Assembly: GCA_963930775.1 (NCBI GenBank)
Contig: OZ005689.1
Location: 22,566,058 to 22,630,057 of the forward strand
Origin: Cliona cf. orientalis
Lineage: Eukaryota > Porifera > Demospongiae > Clionaida > Clionaidae
Length of the DNA: 64,000 nucleotides
Reading direction: 5' to 3'
Shown piece after piece: positions 50,641 through 63,390 of this stretch. A program made the translations under genes and the position numbers. Position 1 is the stretch's first letter, and every line of letters begins with the position of its first letter. The notes beneath the pieces were generated by a model. The model was not told where the DNA came from. It saw only the letters and a program-made list of their open reading frames with translations, and ran no database searches.

Positions 50641-51186
50641 CCCAATTTGAGACCAAAGTATTAAACAATAATAATATATCATACCTACTATTGGAGACTC
50701 AATTTACCTTCTTTATTGCCGCCTCGTTTCAAGCGCCTGGATACTGCATGCAAATAATATAAATAGTATTAGATCCTACTTGTAACAAACACAGTGAACT
50801 GACTGGTTGAAATCCAATTCTAACCTTCATAAAGAAACCTTGGGCTTTACTGCTAGATCTAAAGTAGTTAAGACACTTCTACGTGCTTAAAAAGACCTCA
50901 AGGCTCAATAGAATCCTTGAATTCCTTTGGGCTTTCTAATTCACATACTGATGAAACCTCCTAAATAAGAATGTGTCCAGCTAGCCTAACAGCAAGTGGC
51001 ATAAGTATTCAACGATCTATATGTGGGCGCTCAGAGTAGAATTGGAACATACATTGCATTAATATGGGTCAAAATGACCTTTTTGCACCAATACATAGTA
51101 CTATGGTAAGTAAATATTTTGTCAAAATTTCAGAGAAAGATCATTATAAATCCATCATACTAGACGTTTTCAAATCAAAATGATAG

Positions 51187-53358
51187 CTAGGGTGGATGAA
51201 TGAAGTCAGGCCACTTCACTTGTGGTATGAAGTTAGCATACATCTGCTGAAGATGTCCCATCTTGTTTTCAGATAGGGATCTGAGATTCCCTCTAGCACT
51301 ATAAGAGTCTGTAACCTTGGGTATACATGAATCAGTGGCATTGAAATCCTTTCTGACCTTTGTTGGTGTGTCATGTAATGCTCCACTATAGCATTTTTCT
51401 CACACCTTCAACACGATCTTGTTAGGGGGCACTGCAATCGTAACAAAATCATGCAGCTCTCTAATCCCTAGTAAGCTGGTATATTTCTCCCCAACCTTTT
51501 CTCTCCACATTGTTACAATTCCTCCATGATCAATCACCACATGACTGCATTGGTGAGCAACAAGCTGTAGATCGTCTTCGTTGAACACATCGGTTTTATA
51601 GTATGACTTTGCTATCTGAGAAAAAAGATCTGGGGTAAATTTAGTATGTCCTGGGATCATAAATGAAACTCGAAGATAATGTAGAACACGACGTTGCACT
51701 AGCTCCATACACGATGACATCAAGTATTGGTTCTTATTCGTAGAACCAGCGTTGTCTAGGAATACATGCACACGTGTCACCCAGGAAGGAACTTGACCAG
51801 TAGATTTGAGGTAATAAAGGATATAGGATATTGTATGGTCTGCTATTTTCGAGCCAACTCGTTCGTCAAATACATATACCGTGGACGAGTTCTTTCTGTG
51901 ATCAATAATTCCAAATAATTATATCATGAGAGAGCTTTTGGAAATAATATGTGCAGCCAGGTTGGGGACTATCCCCCCAGTAAGGAATTAATTTCTGCAT
52001 TTGATAATCGGCACTAATGACAAGCGTGAAGCAGTGTTTCAACTGGTCTAGCTTTTCTTCTTTAGCAGAGCTCTTCTCAGATTTCTCTTCCAAATCTATA
52101 ATCCCTTTCCATTGCTCACAACACCAATTCTTCATCTCCTTATAGTACTGTAATGATTGGCACACTACTTCCTTGTACTCCTGTAGTTTGGTTTCCAGCG
52201 ATTCCTTTTCACTTTCTAACTGCTGTATTTCAGCAGCATCCACATCTCCACTTTGAAGCTTTCTATTGATCGTTGTCTGTTTTTCTTGCATACTTGCCTT
52301 TGTTTTCGCACAGAAGTCACAATAGTCAGCATTATGTGGGCAAATGGCGTGTTTAGGTTGCTCACTCTTCAGCCAAGTACAAGCTGAATAATTTGAGATA
52401 GTGGAACTACCGTCTTCAAGTTTAATTCGATTAAATTCTCGAACTAGATAATTTGCTAATCTACTGTCGTAGTTATGCACGTCTTTCTTTGGAGCAGTTA
52501 TGGTGGTAAACTTTGGCAGCAAGTAGTGCGTCGGATTGTGGGAATCTAGCCTTCGGCTATTAGGCTGAGAATTATTGTCCACAAACTCAAGAAAACTCTC
52601 CTTGGCATCAGTCTTAGCACTATTTGATGTTCTTCCTGCTAAGCCATATGCCTCTCGAAAGGATAACGGACCATGACTTCATGATCACTTGGAAGGCTTT
52701 TCCACCACAGAGCAAAACAAAGCTCTACTCAACGGGCATCAAAACAAATGAAGTAAGCCTTTCTTCTTCCACCTCTTCTTTTGACATCTTTGTTTCTTGT
52801 TGAAAACACTTACGCTTGACCTTTCGTTGCCGGGAGAGATGCTACTTACTAAGAGTTGCAAACACGGGTGGCAAAAGAGGTAGTTCCCCATTGGATCGAA
52901 AATGTTTCCACGAATCCATGCATTCTCAGCTACAAGATTTCTGTAATGAGCCCTGTCCTTAATATTGGGATTTGGATACCTTTCTTCCTTTTCTTAAGTT
53001 CTGACCCCGAGTGTGATAATCTGTTGAATCCTTCGACAATCCGGGTGAGTCCAGGCATACACTGGGCACACAACCCTTCCAAATCTGTAGTCGATTCAAC
53101 AGTATCAAGCGACTTTCGTAATCTCTTTCATAACTGATATGCCTTTCGAGATCGACCATCGAAGTAAGTGTCATAGTTGTGCTTGCGCATACGCTTCTCT
53201 TTAGAGCCATATACTGTTGACTCATCATCAGAGGAGGTAAATTCTGTACTCTCACCTTCTGATGGGCTTTCAGTGTCTGGCTCAGAATCATCGTCCATCA
53301 TATCATCATCAGACACGTTGGATTCTTCACTGTCTGCCATTGCACTAGCTTCGGCCAT
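51187..53358 (-). pseudogene. DUF7869-type putative transposase gene 3
   Basis: From ATG 53358: a very acidic start (MADSEESNVSDDDMMDDDSE), Cys pair LEGLCAQCMPGLTRIVEGFN (about 53060), a 22-bp intron-like gap, ENAWIRGNIFDPMGNYLFCH (52900), REAYGLAGRTSNSAKTDAKE (about 52630), YLLPKFTTITAPKKDVHNYD, ICPHNADYCDFCAKTKASMQ, a coiled coil (52290-52150), LVISADYQMQKLIPYWG (Asp at 52007-52009), VHVFLDNAGSTNKNQYLMSS (Asp at 51754-51756), IPGHTKFTPDLFSQIAKS (Asp at 51628-51630) and PDFIHPP before the stop at 51187. Frameshifts near 52960, 52780, 52650 and 51910. Closer to gene 2 than to gene 1. It lacks the C-terminal zinc motif. No terminal repeats were found by eye. Confidence 0.82.
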
Positions 53359-53399
53359 TTTCTGCTCGCATAAATATCCACATAGTTTATAGGTACCTT

Positions 53400-54832
53400 A
53401 AAATTTCATAACAATAGCTGCAATAGCAGGCTTTGTAGGGGGTATAATTATTTTAAAAACAGGCAGCTCAATGGCAGATCAGAAATTGAGCAACACCAGA
53501 CTTAATGCTGCCATTGTTCTTTGTACAGTATTGCACATTGCACCACATATTATTTTAGCTTGCCTGCATGCCCCCTGCAGTGGTGCTTTAATTGCTGGTG
53601 TTGACCTGATTGAAACACAAAGCAATACACAAATCAGAAAAAAATAAATATTGCTTTTCACTGTTTAACTGTGTGTGTGTGTGTGTAGTTGATAATTATT
53701 GTCTCTTGGACTATATCGTTATATCCTAAAAGGATATCATGATGACCATTACCACATGGTAAAACTTCATTTGTATCTGCAATAAAAAAGATAGCTGGGC
53801 TTACATGGTGAAATGGAAATTTCCACACAATACGGTATTAAAGGATAGCTGGAACTCGACAAAACGTGTATCAAGCTACCTAAGTGCCAGAGATGGAGTC
53901 TGAGACCTACTCTCAACTTTGAAAGTAACGAATCTCAATCACAGAGATGAACTTGACAGCGCAGTATAGCTTCCTAAGTTTGGGTCGTGGACGGCGTGCT
54001 ATATATTATAGCATAGGCTAGCTATATTTATATATAAGCCAAGAAATTCAACCAGCTATATTTGCCAGGGAAGTAGCATGCAGCTTATAAAGTATTTACT
54101 GGATGTATGCATTAGATACTCTCTACATACTGACCCATTTTCAAGTCTCAGAAAGGTTCCATCAAGGCTAATATTTAATTCCACTCACCATAGAATATAT
54201 TTACAGCATACAGCTCCTAGCAAGAGTCTGAGACATATGTATTTAGGCTTTACTGTAGCTACTGGTTGCTGAAAGTGACAGATTTTAATGGTAGGTGTCT
54301 ATTATATGTGAGATTGTTCAATATTGCGCATGCTTGAACGGGATCAAAGTAAGTGTCCGTTGTATGGAATAGTGGGGTGTCCGCTGTTGAGGGAATTTAA
54401 AGTTTATGCAATCCAGACATTCAGAATTGTTCATTATATCACAGGTGTCCGTTAAGCTGGGTTCCACTGTAACCACAGAAAATTAAATTGCTACTGGGGA
54501 CATAATTACATTACATTCATTTTATAATAATCCATAGGATGTAAATGAAACACTTGACCATATCCTCAGTAGCTGCATATAGTTGTAATAGAACATAATA
54601 TGGTAAAGTGTAGTCAATATATAGCGAGTACACAGTCTATATCGATCAATGATGGCACCTTAATCACAGAGATGGAGTCTGAGATGGACTCTCAACCTTG
54701 ATAGTGACAAGTTTTGATATGCATGTGGAGTATAGCGTACCACGACCAATCTAAAGTTTGGAAGCTATACTGCTATCTAGTTCGTCTCTATGATAGAAGC
54801 ATCACTATCGAGGCCAAGAGTCAGTCAGTTTT
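53400..54832. other. No gene recognised
   Basis: Contains a short (GT)n near 53672 and repeated words GAGATGGAGTCTGAGA near 53890 and 54669 (also at 58687), which mark an undefined dispersed repeat. A Tigger-type end lies at 54300-54473. Confidence 0.4.
54300..54473. repeat. Tigger/pogo-type remnant end
   Basis: GTGTCCGTTAAGCTGGGTTCCACTGTA (54445-54471) is the typical inverted terminal sequence of Tigger elements (CAGTGGAACC inward) with a flanking TA. Related GTGTCCG words precede it. The other end was not found. Confidence 0.5.
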
Positions 54833-55153
54833 TAGTGTCGTTCCCAGACCCCACCACGCACGCGAGGAAAGGGTCTGGTACACATCGAGTGCTTTCTGGG
54901 CGCACAGGATGCAGCTCGTCATGTGACTGTCATGACAACGCATCATTTTGGCATAGCAACGCATCAACCGCTCTCACGAGCAGCAATAGCGAGCTATGGT
55001 GCAGTATCACATGATAATCACATGTAAGCCACATGGCGCGACTCTGATTGGTGCGACAGAATTCAGACATGCCAAGTCAGCAAGACCCAAAAAGCGCTCG
55101 ATGTGTACCAGACCCTTTCCTCCTTTTGGGGGTGGGGTCTGGGCACGAGACTA
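54833..55153. mobile_element. MITE of the DUF6589/RecQ family
   Basis: A 321-bp non-coding element with ends TAGTGTCGTTCCCAGACCCC and, inverted, TAGTCTCGTGCCCAGACCCC, flanked by GTCAGTTTT (54824-54832) and GTCAGTCTT (55154-55162). The GGGTCTGGTAC block inside each end matches GGGCCTGGTAC in the ends of the 8.7-kb element. Confidence 0.82.
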
Positions 55154-56978
55154 GTCAGTCTTACAGTCCATCTCTGCGCATCAATAATATATCCATAGTA
55201 TTGATAACCCTTTACCACATGCACCATTACAACCAGGAGCTTATGAGCCGCCCTTTGTCATAAACTCCTGTTACAACCGATATGGATAATAATTATGGTA
55301 AAGTGTTCATTTTATTATCAATTTGTCAGTGCAGTAGCACTCAGGAGTGAGTATTGGGTACACTCTAGTGTACATATCAGTGTGTTTTTTTAACCACAAT
55401 GTGGTAACAACACTGAGATAAAAATGCCTGCAAAATTTATAAGAAAAGCATTGCCTTTCAGTGGTGAAAATTTTTTGGCCTGCATTATTCATTACTTAGG
55501 TCAGTGTTCTCCTTATAGGCCCTAGCTTTCATCATAGCAGCCCCCTATGCCTTTGCTGTCCATATTTTTTTGATGTGGTAACTAAATGATGGACGTGATC
55601 ACAAACTTAGCCCAAATCATGCCCACAGGCTTATATATGCCTTACTTTTCCTGCTATAGTATTAGAGGATATGGCAATCTTTACCACATTGGTGAACAAA
55701 TATTTCTGCAATACAAGCTGGGCTTGATGAGATTTTATCCAGCGAAAAATTTCACGTATACCTGTCTAAAAATCTTATTAATGGCATGCTGATGACCTTT
55801 TTTTCTCATAGGTTTTACTTTGGTAGCAGTAGTGTATTTGGCTACCTCTATGCACTTATAACTATTACAATGACGTGTGGTAACCAGTACGCCTGAGCCT
55901 AATATGCCAGCATAATTTTTGGAATAATGGGTCACAAAAGGATAATAATATATAATGGCATAATTTGATAATAATAGGGAGAATTGAGCATATTGAAGAA
56001 AATCTACCCAAGAATCTCATGCAATGTTGTTACGATTTATTAAGCAAGATAATGAGATAATGGTGCAATTTTGGATCCAGTAACAATAAACAATCACTGA
56101 AATTGACCATTACAAATACTTGGTACGAAACATCAAATGTGACGTCTATGATCATTAAAATTGAGAATTTTTGAGAATAGGTAGCTTAGGAAGAGCAATA
56201 TGTGGGAATTGCAGAATAATAGGCAAAAAATTTTGCACATTAGGCTCAGGCCTAGTAATAAGTGCTGTAGATATTATCAGTATGCACATGTACTGCTTGC
56301 CGTCATTACATATAGTAGGCTCTACTATACATGACCTGTGATTTAGGTTTACTACGGTACTGTTTGGGTGTATCTGTCTTTTTAAGCACATCCTTTTATA
56401 ATTAAGTTTGGCATATGTGGAGTAAAGGGACCACTCGGGAATTTTTTATAATTTTAGCATGGATTCGTAGCTACATGCTGTAGGTATATCACTACTACAG
56501 TGTTCATAATATAGGTCACAAAATAACACATGTAATGATGTATCAAAATTTACTATGCAATATTAACGATAATGCGGTACACTGTCGTTTGTCCGAAAAT
56601 TATTTAACGTGAAAATTTATCGCATATTTTAGACATGAAATATTCGTGATTTACGGTATAAAAGTGGGTGAGGGATTGGAAACACCCATAGACTTGCAAT
56701 AGTCAAGTTGTGTTTTTATGTGTGCATGTTACTATTGGAATCTGACGTGTATTTTCGTACGTTTAATTTTCACACAAGCCAGGCTATCCGAAAATAATTA
56801 TTTTAACAACGAAATATTTGTGATTTACGGTATACTATCTGGGGTCATACAATCATACTTAGAGCCGAGTTGTGACATTCTTTATAAGCACTGGGAGGGG
56901 GGGTATATATAGTCCCTGCTATTCTTGCCAACCGAGTCAGACTGATTGATATCCCATAGTCTATGCCTCTTTCTGTTG
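55154..56978. other. No gene recognised
   Basis: AT-rich DNA. GATTTACGGTATA preceded by GAAATATT-GT words at about 56640-56660 and 56806-56832 marks two relatives of a small TACGGTA-ended repeat. No exon was recognised. Confidence 0.4.
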
Positions 56979-57215
56979 GTTTTGGGAAAACCCTCCGTGT
57001 GTGATTATTTCTGAAAATCAAGTTTTAGACCGATTGCGCACTTTGCTGTGGAGCTATAGTGCTTTGTTGCAATAGTACCACACCCCCGATTGAGAAATTA
57101 GTCCTAAGGTGTTGCCATGCATGCATGTGTATGGCATTTCCCTATACTACACTTGAACTGGAAATCAATTAAATGGACCTGGGTGGAGAAGTTTTAAAAA
57201 TTGCAAGAGGTGCAG
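56979..57215 (+). repeat. GTGACCGG element, decayed remnant
   Basis: GGGAAAACCCTCCGTGTG followed by about 210 bp aligning, with many substitutions, to the first half of copy 3 (for example AAATCAATTAAATGGACCTG). The terminal GTGAC and the second half are lost. Confidence 0.7.
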
Positions 57216-59766
57216 CACCATACCCTATAATTTAAAGTAATAGTACAAGATGCTTCAAGATCACAGGTACAATATAGCTGGTAGCCTGATGCCCAGACCA
57301 TCCCTTTTTAATGTTCACTTGACTTAATATAAGCCTCAATCATGCAGTGCATAATAATATTATATTATACTCCAGTGGAGCATGTGAAGCTGTGAATTAG
57401 GCAAAGCATGCAACAAATTGACCCTACAGTAGTCTACCTGCTACATCCTACCCACTCTAGGATCTAAACAATATAGCTACACTTTACTCCATTTGTAATC
57501 AATTTAGAACCTCACCGTGCGCTAGGATCGAAAATTTACAATTATAATATAATCTAGGGTGAATTCAAACCCCACCCCCCCCCCATGATAATTATTATTT
57601 CAGTTTAGAATGATAGCAGAATAAAATAAATAAAAAAAGAACAGCAATATATAGACAGCAGAATAAAATAGATTAGCAAGAGGGCATGTTTTTTTGTTTT
57701 ATATTAAATTCCAGGATTCGAACTTCAAGGGCCGCCCGCCACAACCCTCCCGCACCTTACAGCAAATGCTGGAAGTGTACTGCATAAAGAAAAGCATGTC
57801 TGGAAGTACATCACTGTAGGCTACAACGTAATAAATATTATAGTACCATAAAATTTAATATTATGTGACCCTCTACATGAACTAGAGAATCCAGAGTTAT
57901 GGGCCAAAATCATCATCTAGCAATTTAACGTCTTTTTTAAACTTTAGTATGGATGTTTTTGCTCATGTACCTCAACTCAAATCTGCAGGAGCAACAGTTC
58001 AAAGATAGTAGTAACGTAACGGCAGCTGTGCATGAGTCAAACAGTGGAATCCTGCCCACTTTGGCCTAGTCGATCCTTTAACTTGCAGCATCAGCAAAAA
58101 TTGGCAGTCAACATCAATAGATGAGCTTTTCTAGGCTTCCTAGGGTAGGCGAATTAATCCCAAATTTACTCTCAAACTATTTTGACATGATCCGAATTGG
58201 CCAGGCCTTTGGATATAGCTGTTACATTACTAGGGGTTGATACTGCGGTAATTACAGGGGTGTTAAATAAAGTGTTAGGAAAAACAGCCTGCTGTGCATG
58301 GCAACACGTGCAATTTTAAGCAACGCCCATTACGAATGGTCAGTGCATGAAACAGCCATGCTGTTGAACTCGTTTCTTGACTCTTGCTGGCTGTTATGGT
58401 GCACCTGCCACCAAAGTGGTTGTTTCAGCTGTCTGTGAGGTGTGGTTTACTGCTAGTGATGGCTGAAAGTGGTCAGGTAGCTACCCCTTTACCGTACCAG
58501 TGGTTACGGACATGTTTAAGGTCAGGAAAGAATTTTTGCTTCTCGAGGGTTTTTTTTAGCTAAAAATGCAGGCAGGTGGCTTTTTATTTGAAAAACCTGA
58601 CCACATCCCTAGTAGCTGCATAGTTCTAATGGCGCATGTGGTAAAAGGTCGTCAATATACACATCAATGCTGGTATCTCAATTGCAGAGATGGAGTCTAA
58701 GATTGACTCTACGCTGATAGGGACAAGTTTCGATGCTTCAATCACAGGAAATGAACTCAATAACACAGCATAGCTTCCGAACTTCAGATCGGTTGTGGCA
58801 TGATGTGTGCTATATATAGTGCAAGGCTAGCTTTATTATTCTGAAAAGGCTCTGAATTTTAGCGTTATGACGACAATGTTACATCATAATTACCTAATAA
58901 CCACAAAAAAATCGATTGCTACGTAGCTACTGGGAATGCAATTTGGGGGGGGGGACACAGCCCACCCTTAACCACATCTATTAATGCTACCTCATGCTCA
59001 AAGTACGCTTTGAAAGTGACTAAAATTTGTCAAGTCTATTATTATAATAGTGTGTTGTAGCACAGCCATCAGAGAAGCAATTTTGAGAAGTCAGATGCCT
59101 AGCCTAACAGTATAGATGCTGATGCTCAAGCAAAGCCAACCAAAGAGATCAAGCAGTAAGCACGACATTTAAGCTGATAATTAAATTACCACATTATGCA
59201 CTCAAAAAAAGGCCCAGTAGCCAAAAATTGATGTGTGCTGGCCTGAGAAACTTTTTTTTTTCATGGCCTAATTATTATATATTCCAACTCTTTTCCATGT
59301 GCAAAGGTAAGCAAGTTGCACATAACTAACATAGCCTCTTGCTGTTGCAGTGAATACAATTGAACTATAATTACTCTTTATACCTTATAGCCGGAATTTT
59401 AGTGTGCAAAATGTCTCACTATGCACCTGCTTGTTAGGAAAATTTTTTTCTCCCAAGTGAATGCAAATATTGAATATTTTTGTATACCTCTGTACACGTA
59501 AACACAAGGCCTAGGTTTGGCAAAACTTTTGTCCAGCTAAGATTTTCCGGCTATACAGTATACACATTTACACGCTAAAAAAATGAAAAAGAAATAGAAA
59601 TGGGAACAATTTTTTTCTGCTTTACAGTATGACTTGGGCTCCTTCTCGTTACACACTAAAAAGAAAATAATATAAAATACAGAAACTCTAAGGGGGACAA
59701 TCCATGCACACTGATACCAAGCATAGTTTACACTACTAGTGTACTGCTACTATTAATTATATATAC
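57216..59766. other. Long gene-free stretch
   Basis: No long ORF on either strand. Simple runs only (C-run near 57577, G-run near 58946). A GAGATGGAGTCTAAGA word at 58687 matches repeats near 53890 and 54669. It lies downstream of the two-exon gene on the minus strand and may include its 3' flank. Confidence 0.45.
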
Positions 59767-60617
59767 TTACATCCCTGGGACCACCTCTCCGGCGAGAACA
59801 ATCCTTAGATCCGGGCTATGCTCTATGGAAGCACCGTTTCGCCCCAGAACGGCATCTACTCGCGACAGCAAGATCTTTTCGGCTATAGGAGAGCGTGCAA
59901 AGATTTTAAAAAATTGATGGTCTTCAGTTATCAACATGACCACTCTCCTAGGGCCAGGGGCGGCACGGATTCGACTCCGAGCAATAGTCGCTTCCATATA
60001 GACTCTTATGTCTTCCTTGAGCCCCTCTACTGTGGCCGTTGTGCCCAAACTGTTGAGCGCTAGCTCAACGGCCTCTTTCTCCTTGGGTTCCGAGGTGAAG
60101 TCTCCCTGAACTATTGCCGTCTGTAGTTCTGATTGTAGAGACGTTACCAACATGTCGATGTTAGTGGCCGTGACCCTGAAGGCACCCTTCAATTCAGTTA
60201 TGCCCACCTCCTTGAAGTCTGCCCAGTTTCCTTGCTTGAACTATAATAAAATTAATACAAGCAGAGACTACTTCAATACAATGGGAAGCACTTGCGTAGT
60301 CTATAAAGTAGACTTACTTGTGGAGCGCGCATCAGCTCATTTCCCACTGTTGGGATGATAAATAGGGCATTTGTATTTCCCGCCTGCTGCAGCCCCCTAG
60401 CCCACTTGTAAGCGCTGATAGCATGAGGAAGATGTTGTGTATGGGGGACAATGTCCCCGATCTTCCGCTGCTCTCCCCCTCCCTCCACACAAAATAGAGC
60501 TGCTTGTAGTTCTACTTTGTACGGCACAAGCGCGCATGGACATCTCTCCCACAGCTCGCCGTCCAAGACGAAATTCGCCACACTTGAATCAAGTACATAC
60601 TTATTGACCACCGCCAT
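59767..60617 (-). CDS. Two-exon gene, unrecognised, probably host
   Basis: Exon 1 (60617-60318, 100 codons) begins MAVVNKYVLDSSVANFVLDG and ends at CAA/GTAAGT. A 77-bp intron ends TTATAG. Exon 2 (60240-59767) begins FKQGNWADFKEVGITELKGA and ends LRIVLAGEVVPGM-stop. The joined frame is 257 codons with no lesion, which sets it apart from every other gene here. It contains a stretch rich in Ala/Arg (ATIARSRIRAAPGPRRVVML), no signal peptide, and no membrane segment. A TATA box lies 60 bp upstream. The family is not recognised. The TAA overlaps a possible donor (AT/GTAAGT), so a longer spliced form is possible, but no further exon was seen to the left. Confidence 0.68.
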
Positions 60618-60676
60618 CCTCTCCCGGTTGAGTCTCCGAAGTCGATCGAAAACGCTTACTAGTGGGGGAACCGCTT

Positions 60677-60685
60677 CTTTTTATA
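60677..60685 (-). promoter_or_regulatory. TATA box of the two-exon gene
   Basis: TATAAAAAG on the minus strand, about 60 bp before ATG 60617. A start site near 60650 would give a leader of about 30 bases. This is the only well-placed core promoter signal I can tie to an intact frame in the window. Confidence 0.5.
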
Positions 60686-62066
60686 CCCGTTGGACCATGG
60701 AACCGGAACGGAATGAGTATATCAATGCACATGAGCGCTCTATCTACATGTACATGCGGTATTGCGTGCACAATGCGACATACTCAAATAGACACGAACA
60801 CAATATGAAATTTTTGTGAAATGCATTGCAGTCTTTTCATAACCTTGCATCCTATATATGATTCGTTAACATTATTCATGGGCAGGTTTCATCCAGTTTG
60901 GGGGGAGGGGGACACAGAGGGGAACCTTTCCCCTAATAATCTGACTTTAATTAAATTAAGCATCATAATACCACACAGTAATAAAATCAAAACCAAACAC
61001 CTGAAAAATTCTGAAGACTAACGAATTCTCAGAAAAATATGTCCCAAGGAACTTGGCATGCTACATACACCCACTCGTTCATCGCGCTTCTACGCCAAAT
61101 TTTTGTTACTAGATGAAACCCTGATGGGGTAATGTTTCATGAAAATTATGTCATGAACATGCCATTTTGCTATAAAGGTAACCCAATGAGAAATGTTTGA
61201 GCCATAAACATGCCATGAAATGGCAACCTGTGAAAATACTGGTCACAGTTTTCATTGCAAAATTCATGGATTTGTCAATCATTGAGTTAGCCTAGAAAAT
61301 AAGTTAATAAAATTAATGGCCAATCAAACTTAAAATCGGAAGTCATGGAATTTTCATGCATGGTACTGTCATAGCTAGCTAGCCTATGAATCAAACATAA
61401 AATGGGGAATCATGGCATTTTCATAACATAATAATAGTACTGTCGTAGCCGATGAAATAGCCATTCAAACTAATAATGAAAAATCATAGCATTTTCATGG
61501 CTTGCTTACGAAGAATTTTGATCATAGAACTTTCAAGTCCTGTGAAATTACCCTAGCATTCATATTTCTAATTCACGGCATCATCACAGCCTATGAAAAT
61601 CCCTTGAATATCCATGATTGATACTATAGTTTCATGGCATTAATCTGGTATTTCATAGCAATAATATCCGGGAAAAATCATTGCATTTTAATAGCATTAA
61701 TTAATTTATGTCTACTAGTGAAAGGAGGGGGGAGGGAGAAGAGAAGAAGAGAGGGAATTTAGGAAATAAATAGCGTTAAAAGGTTTAATAATGACTTTGC
61801 GTGCCTTGGTATCAGCTGTTTGTTATTTAATCCACAGGAGTCCACAATTGCTCAGATCTGGGTGAACTGTGGGTGAAAATAGTTTCCCCAGGCTTAAAAC
61901 ATGTTTTGCGAGTACAAAATTTTGCAATTTGTACGTGGAAATGGTACAGGGGTGATATAATATTATTCTAGTGCATGTAGCTAATGTTAGTGGGTACATT
62001 TTTTTTGCATTTTTGGGTCAATCCACAAAAATATCAAACATTAGTACTCGCAAAAATTAGTTACCT
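60686..62066. other. Gene-free; degenerate repeats
   Basis: From about 61317 to 61505 a unit of roughly 75 bp recurs about three times in degenerate form (TCAAACNTAAAAT..AATCATGGCATTTTCAT..TACTGTC.TAG). Variants of the TCATGGCATTTTCAT word continue to about 61690. Nothing coding. Confidence 0.45.
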
Positions 62067-62504
62067 TACCGTATTGACTCTAATTTAATGGACATCTCTA
62101 ATTATCCGGACACCATTTCGAAATATTTTTTTACCTCTAATTACACTGGACAGTCAATGAAGTTGAATTTTGTTATTCTAATTATCTGGACATCGTCGTT
62201 CTAATGCAGACAGCTCGCGTGCACGTGGTACTGCTCGAGCAAATTTTGCAATGGACAGCTGCTTCTATCGTGGTACTAAAGGAGGCGAGTTGTTCTCTTC
62301 CCCACCATAAACTGGGAGCTCCAGATACCGTCTCATTTTCTCAATCTCTGCAGCTGCTCAGTCACGTCCATTCGCATGCGTGAAAGCATGTTCTAATTCA
62401 TCGGACACTTCGAATGCCAACTATTTTCGTGTACTCTAATTACAGCAGACATTGGCCAAAATAATTCTTTTTCTGGTGTCTGTTACATTAGAGGTAATAC
62501 GGTA
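62067..62504. repeat. TACCGTATT MITE
   Basis: Ends TACCGTATTGACTCTAAT and, inverted, TACCGTATTACCTCTAATGT, with TA at each tip. Internal CTCTAATTA and GGACA words recur, as in Tigger/pogo MITEs. It resembles but is distinct from the 29312-29859 element. Confidence 0.7.
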
Positions 62505-62790
62505 TTTATGTAATGTAGTTATACATGTAGAGTATCGTGTGCGGTGAAAAATCCTGCATTTGTGACAGTGATGGTATGTAAGTTTTCTTTCTAATGTATC
62601 CATCCTTCTTCCAGGGTGGGGTCTAGGCAGAGACCAACTTCTGACCTACAGGTATGACATTGTGTACATCACTGTTATACATATGTACAACCACAAAGGG
62701 CAATAAAATGTACTACAGTGTAGATCGGCAGTGGGCAAGTTTGTACTGGGCTAGGCTGGTCACTTGCCCAGCCAGAAGGGTAAATAGGCA

Positions 62791-63068
62791 TTGGTATATG
62801 TTACTATGGTAACAGTGTGTAATGTTAGTAAGACCAGCACATTCATAGTTAAGTTCTATTCACAAACTACATGTAGCTACCCTAGCCCACAATAATTTAA
62901 TCAATGTACAGTGCCTATTGGTATACCTACCTTAGATGATTTCTACCAAGCTCTAACTACGAAATCATCTACAATATACTTAATTCTTGAACATGACTTA
63001 ACTATGGATGCTCTATTGGAGAATGGTCTTAGTGATCTTAGATGTTGTTACCATAGTAACATATACCA
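62791..63068. repeat. MITE with 24-bp perfect ends
   Basis: TTGGTATATGTTACTATGGT plus AACA at 62791-62814 is matched perfectly, inverted, at 63045-63068. The core of the end, GTTACYATRGTAAC, is itself near-palindromic and recurs alone at 63728-63747. The ORF 62911-63390 starts inside this element and runs out of its right end, so it is not accepted as a gene. Confidence 0.7.
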
Positions 63069-63390
63069 AGGGGGCAGCTCTGTTTTGTTAGTTTGTAAAC
63101 ATGACTTCACCATAGATAATAGAGGAGGGAGGAGGGATTGGAAATGCTCGTATGTGTATACGGCGGATGCTCCTGACAGTCACGTGACTCTATCAAAAGT
63201 TCACAAATTGCACAATTTCGCTACACCGCAAAGGCTGCACTTAGAGAGAGTCTTTGTGCATTGTAGCCGAGTCGCCCGAGGTCCTGAAGTCAAAAGAAGA
63301 AAGAATCAGGCACCTTTTCTGAGTAGGTGGGCTGCCATTTGGCCTTCTGGTATTTTCCTGGGACCTGCGAGCGGTGTAAGCCTTTGTTAA

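Noticed and set aside
50258..50650. Proline-rich ORF resembling a formin FH1 region
   Set aside because: All frames are open because of GC-rich low complexity, and there is no neighbouring formin domain.
50600..53600. Terminal repeats for DUF7869-type gene 3
   Set aside because: ATATGTGGGCGC at about 51017 was tried as a left end but no inverted partner was found.
62911..63390. 159-residue ORF
   Set aside because: It starts inside a MITE and crosses its right terminal repeat, and no family or splice context supports it.
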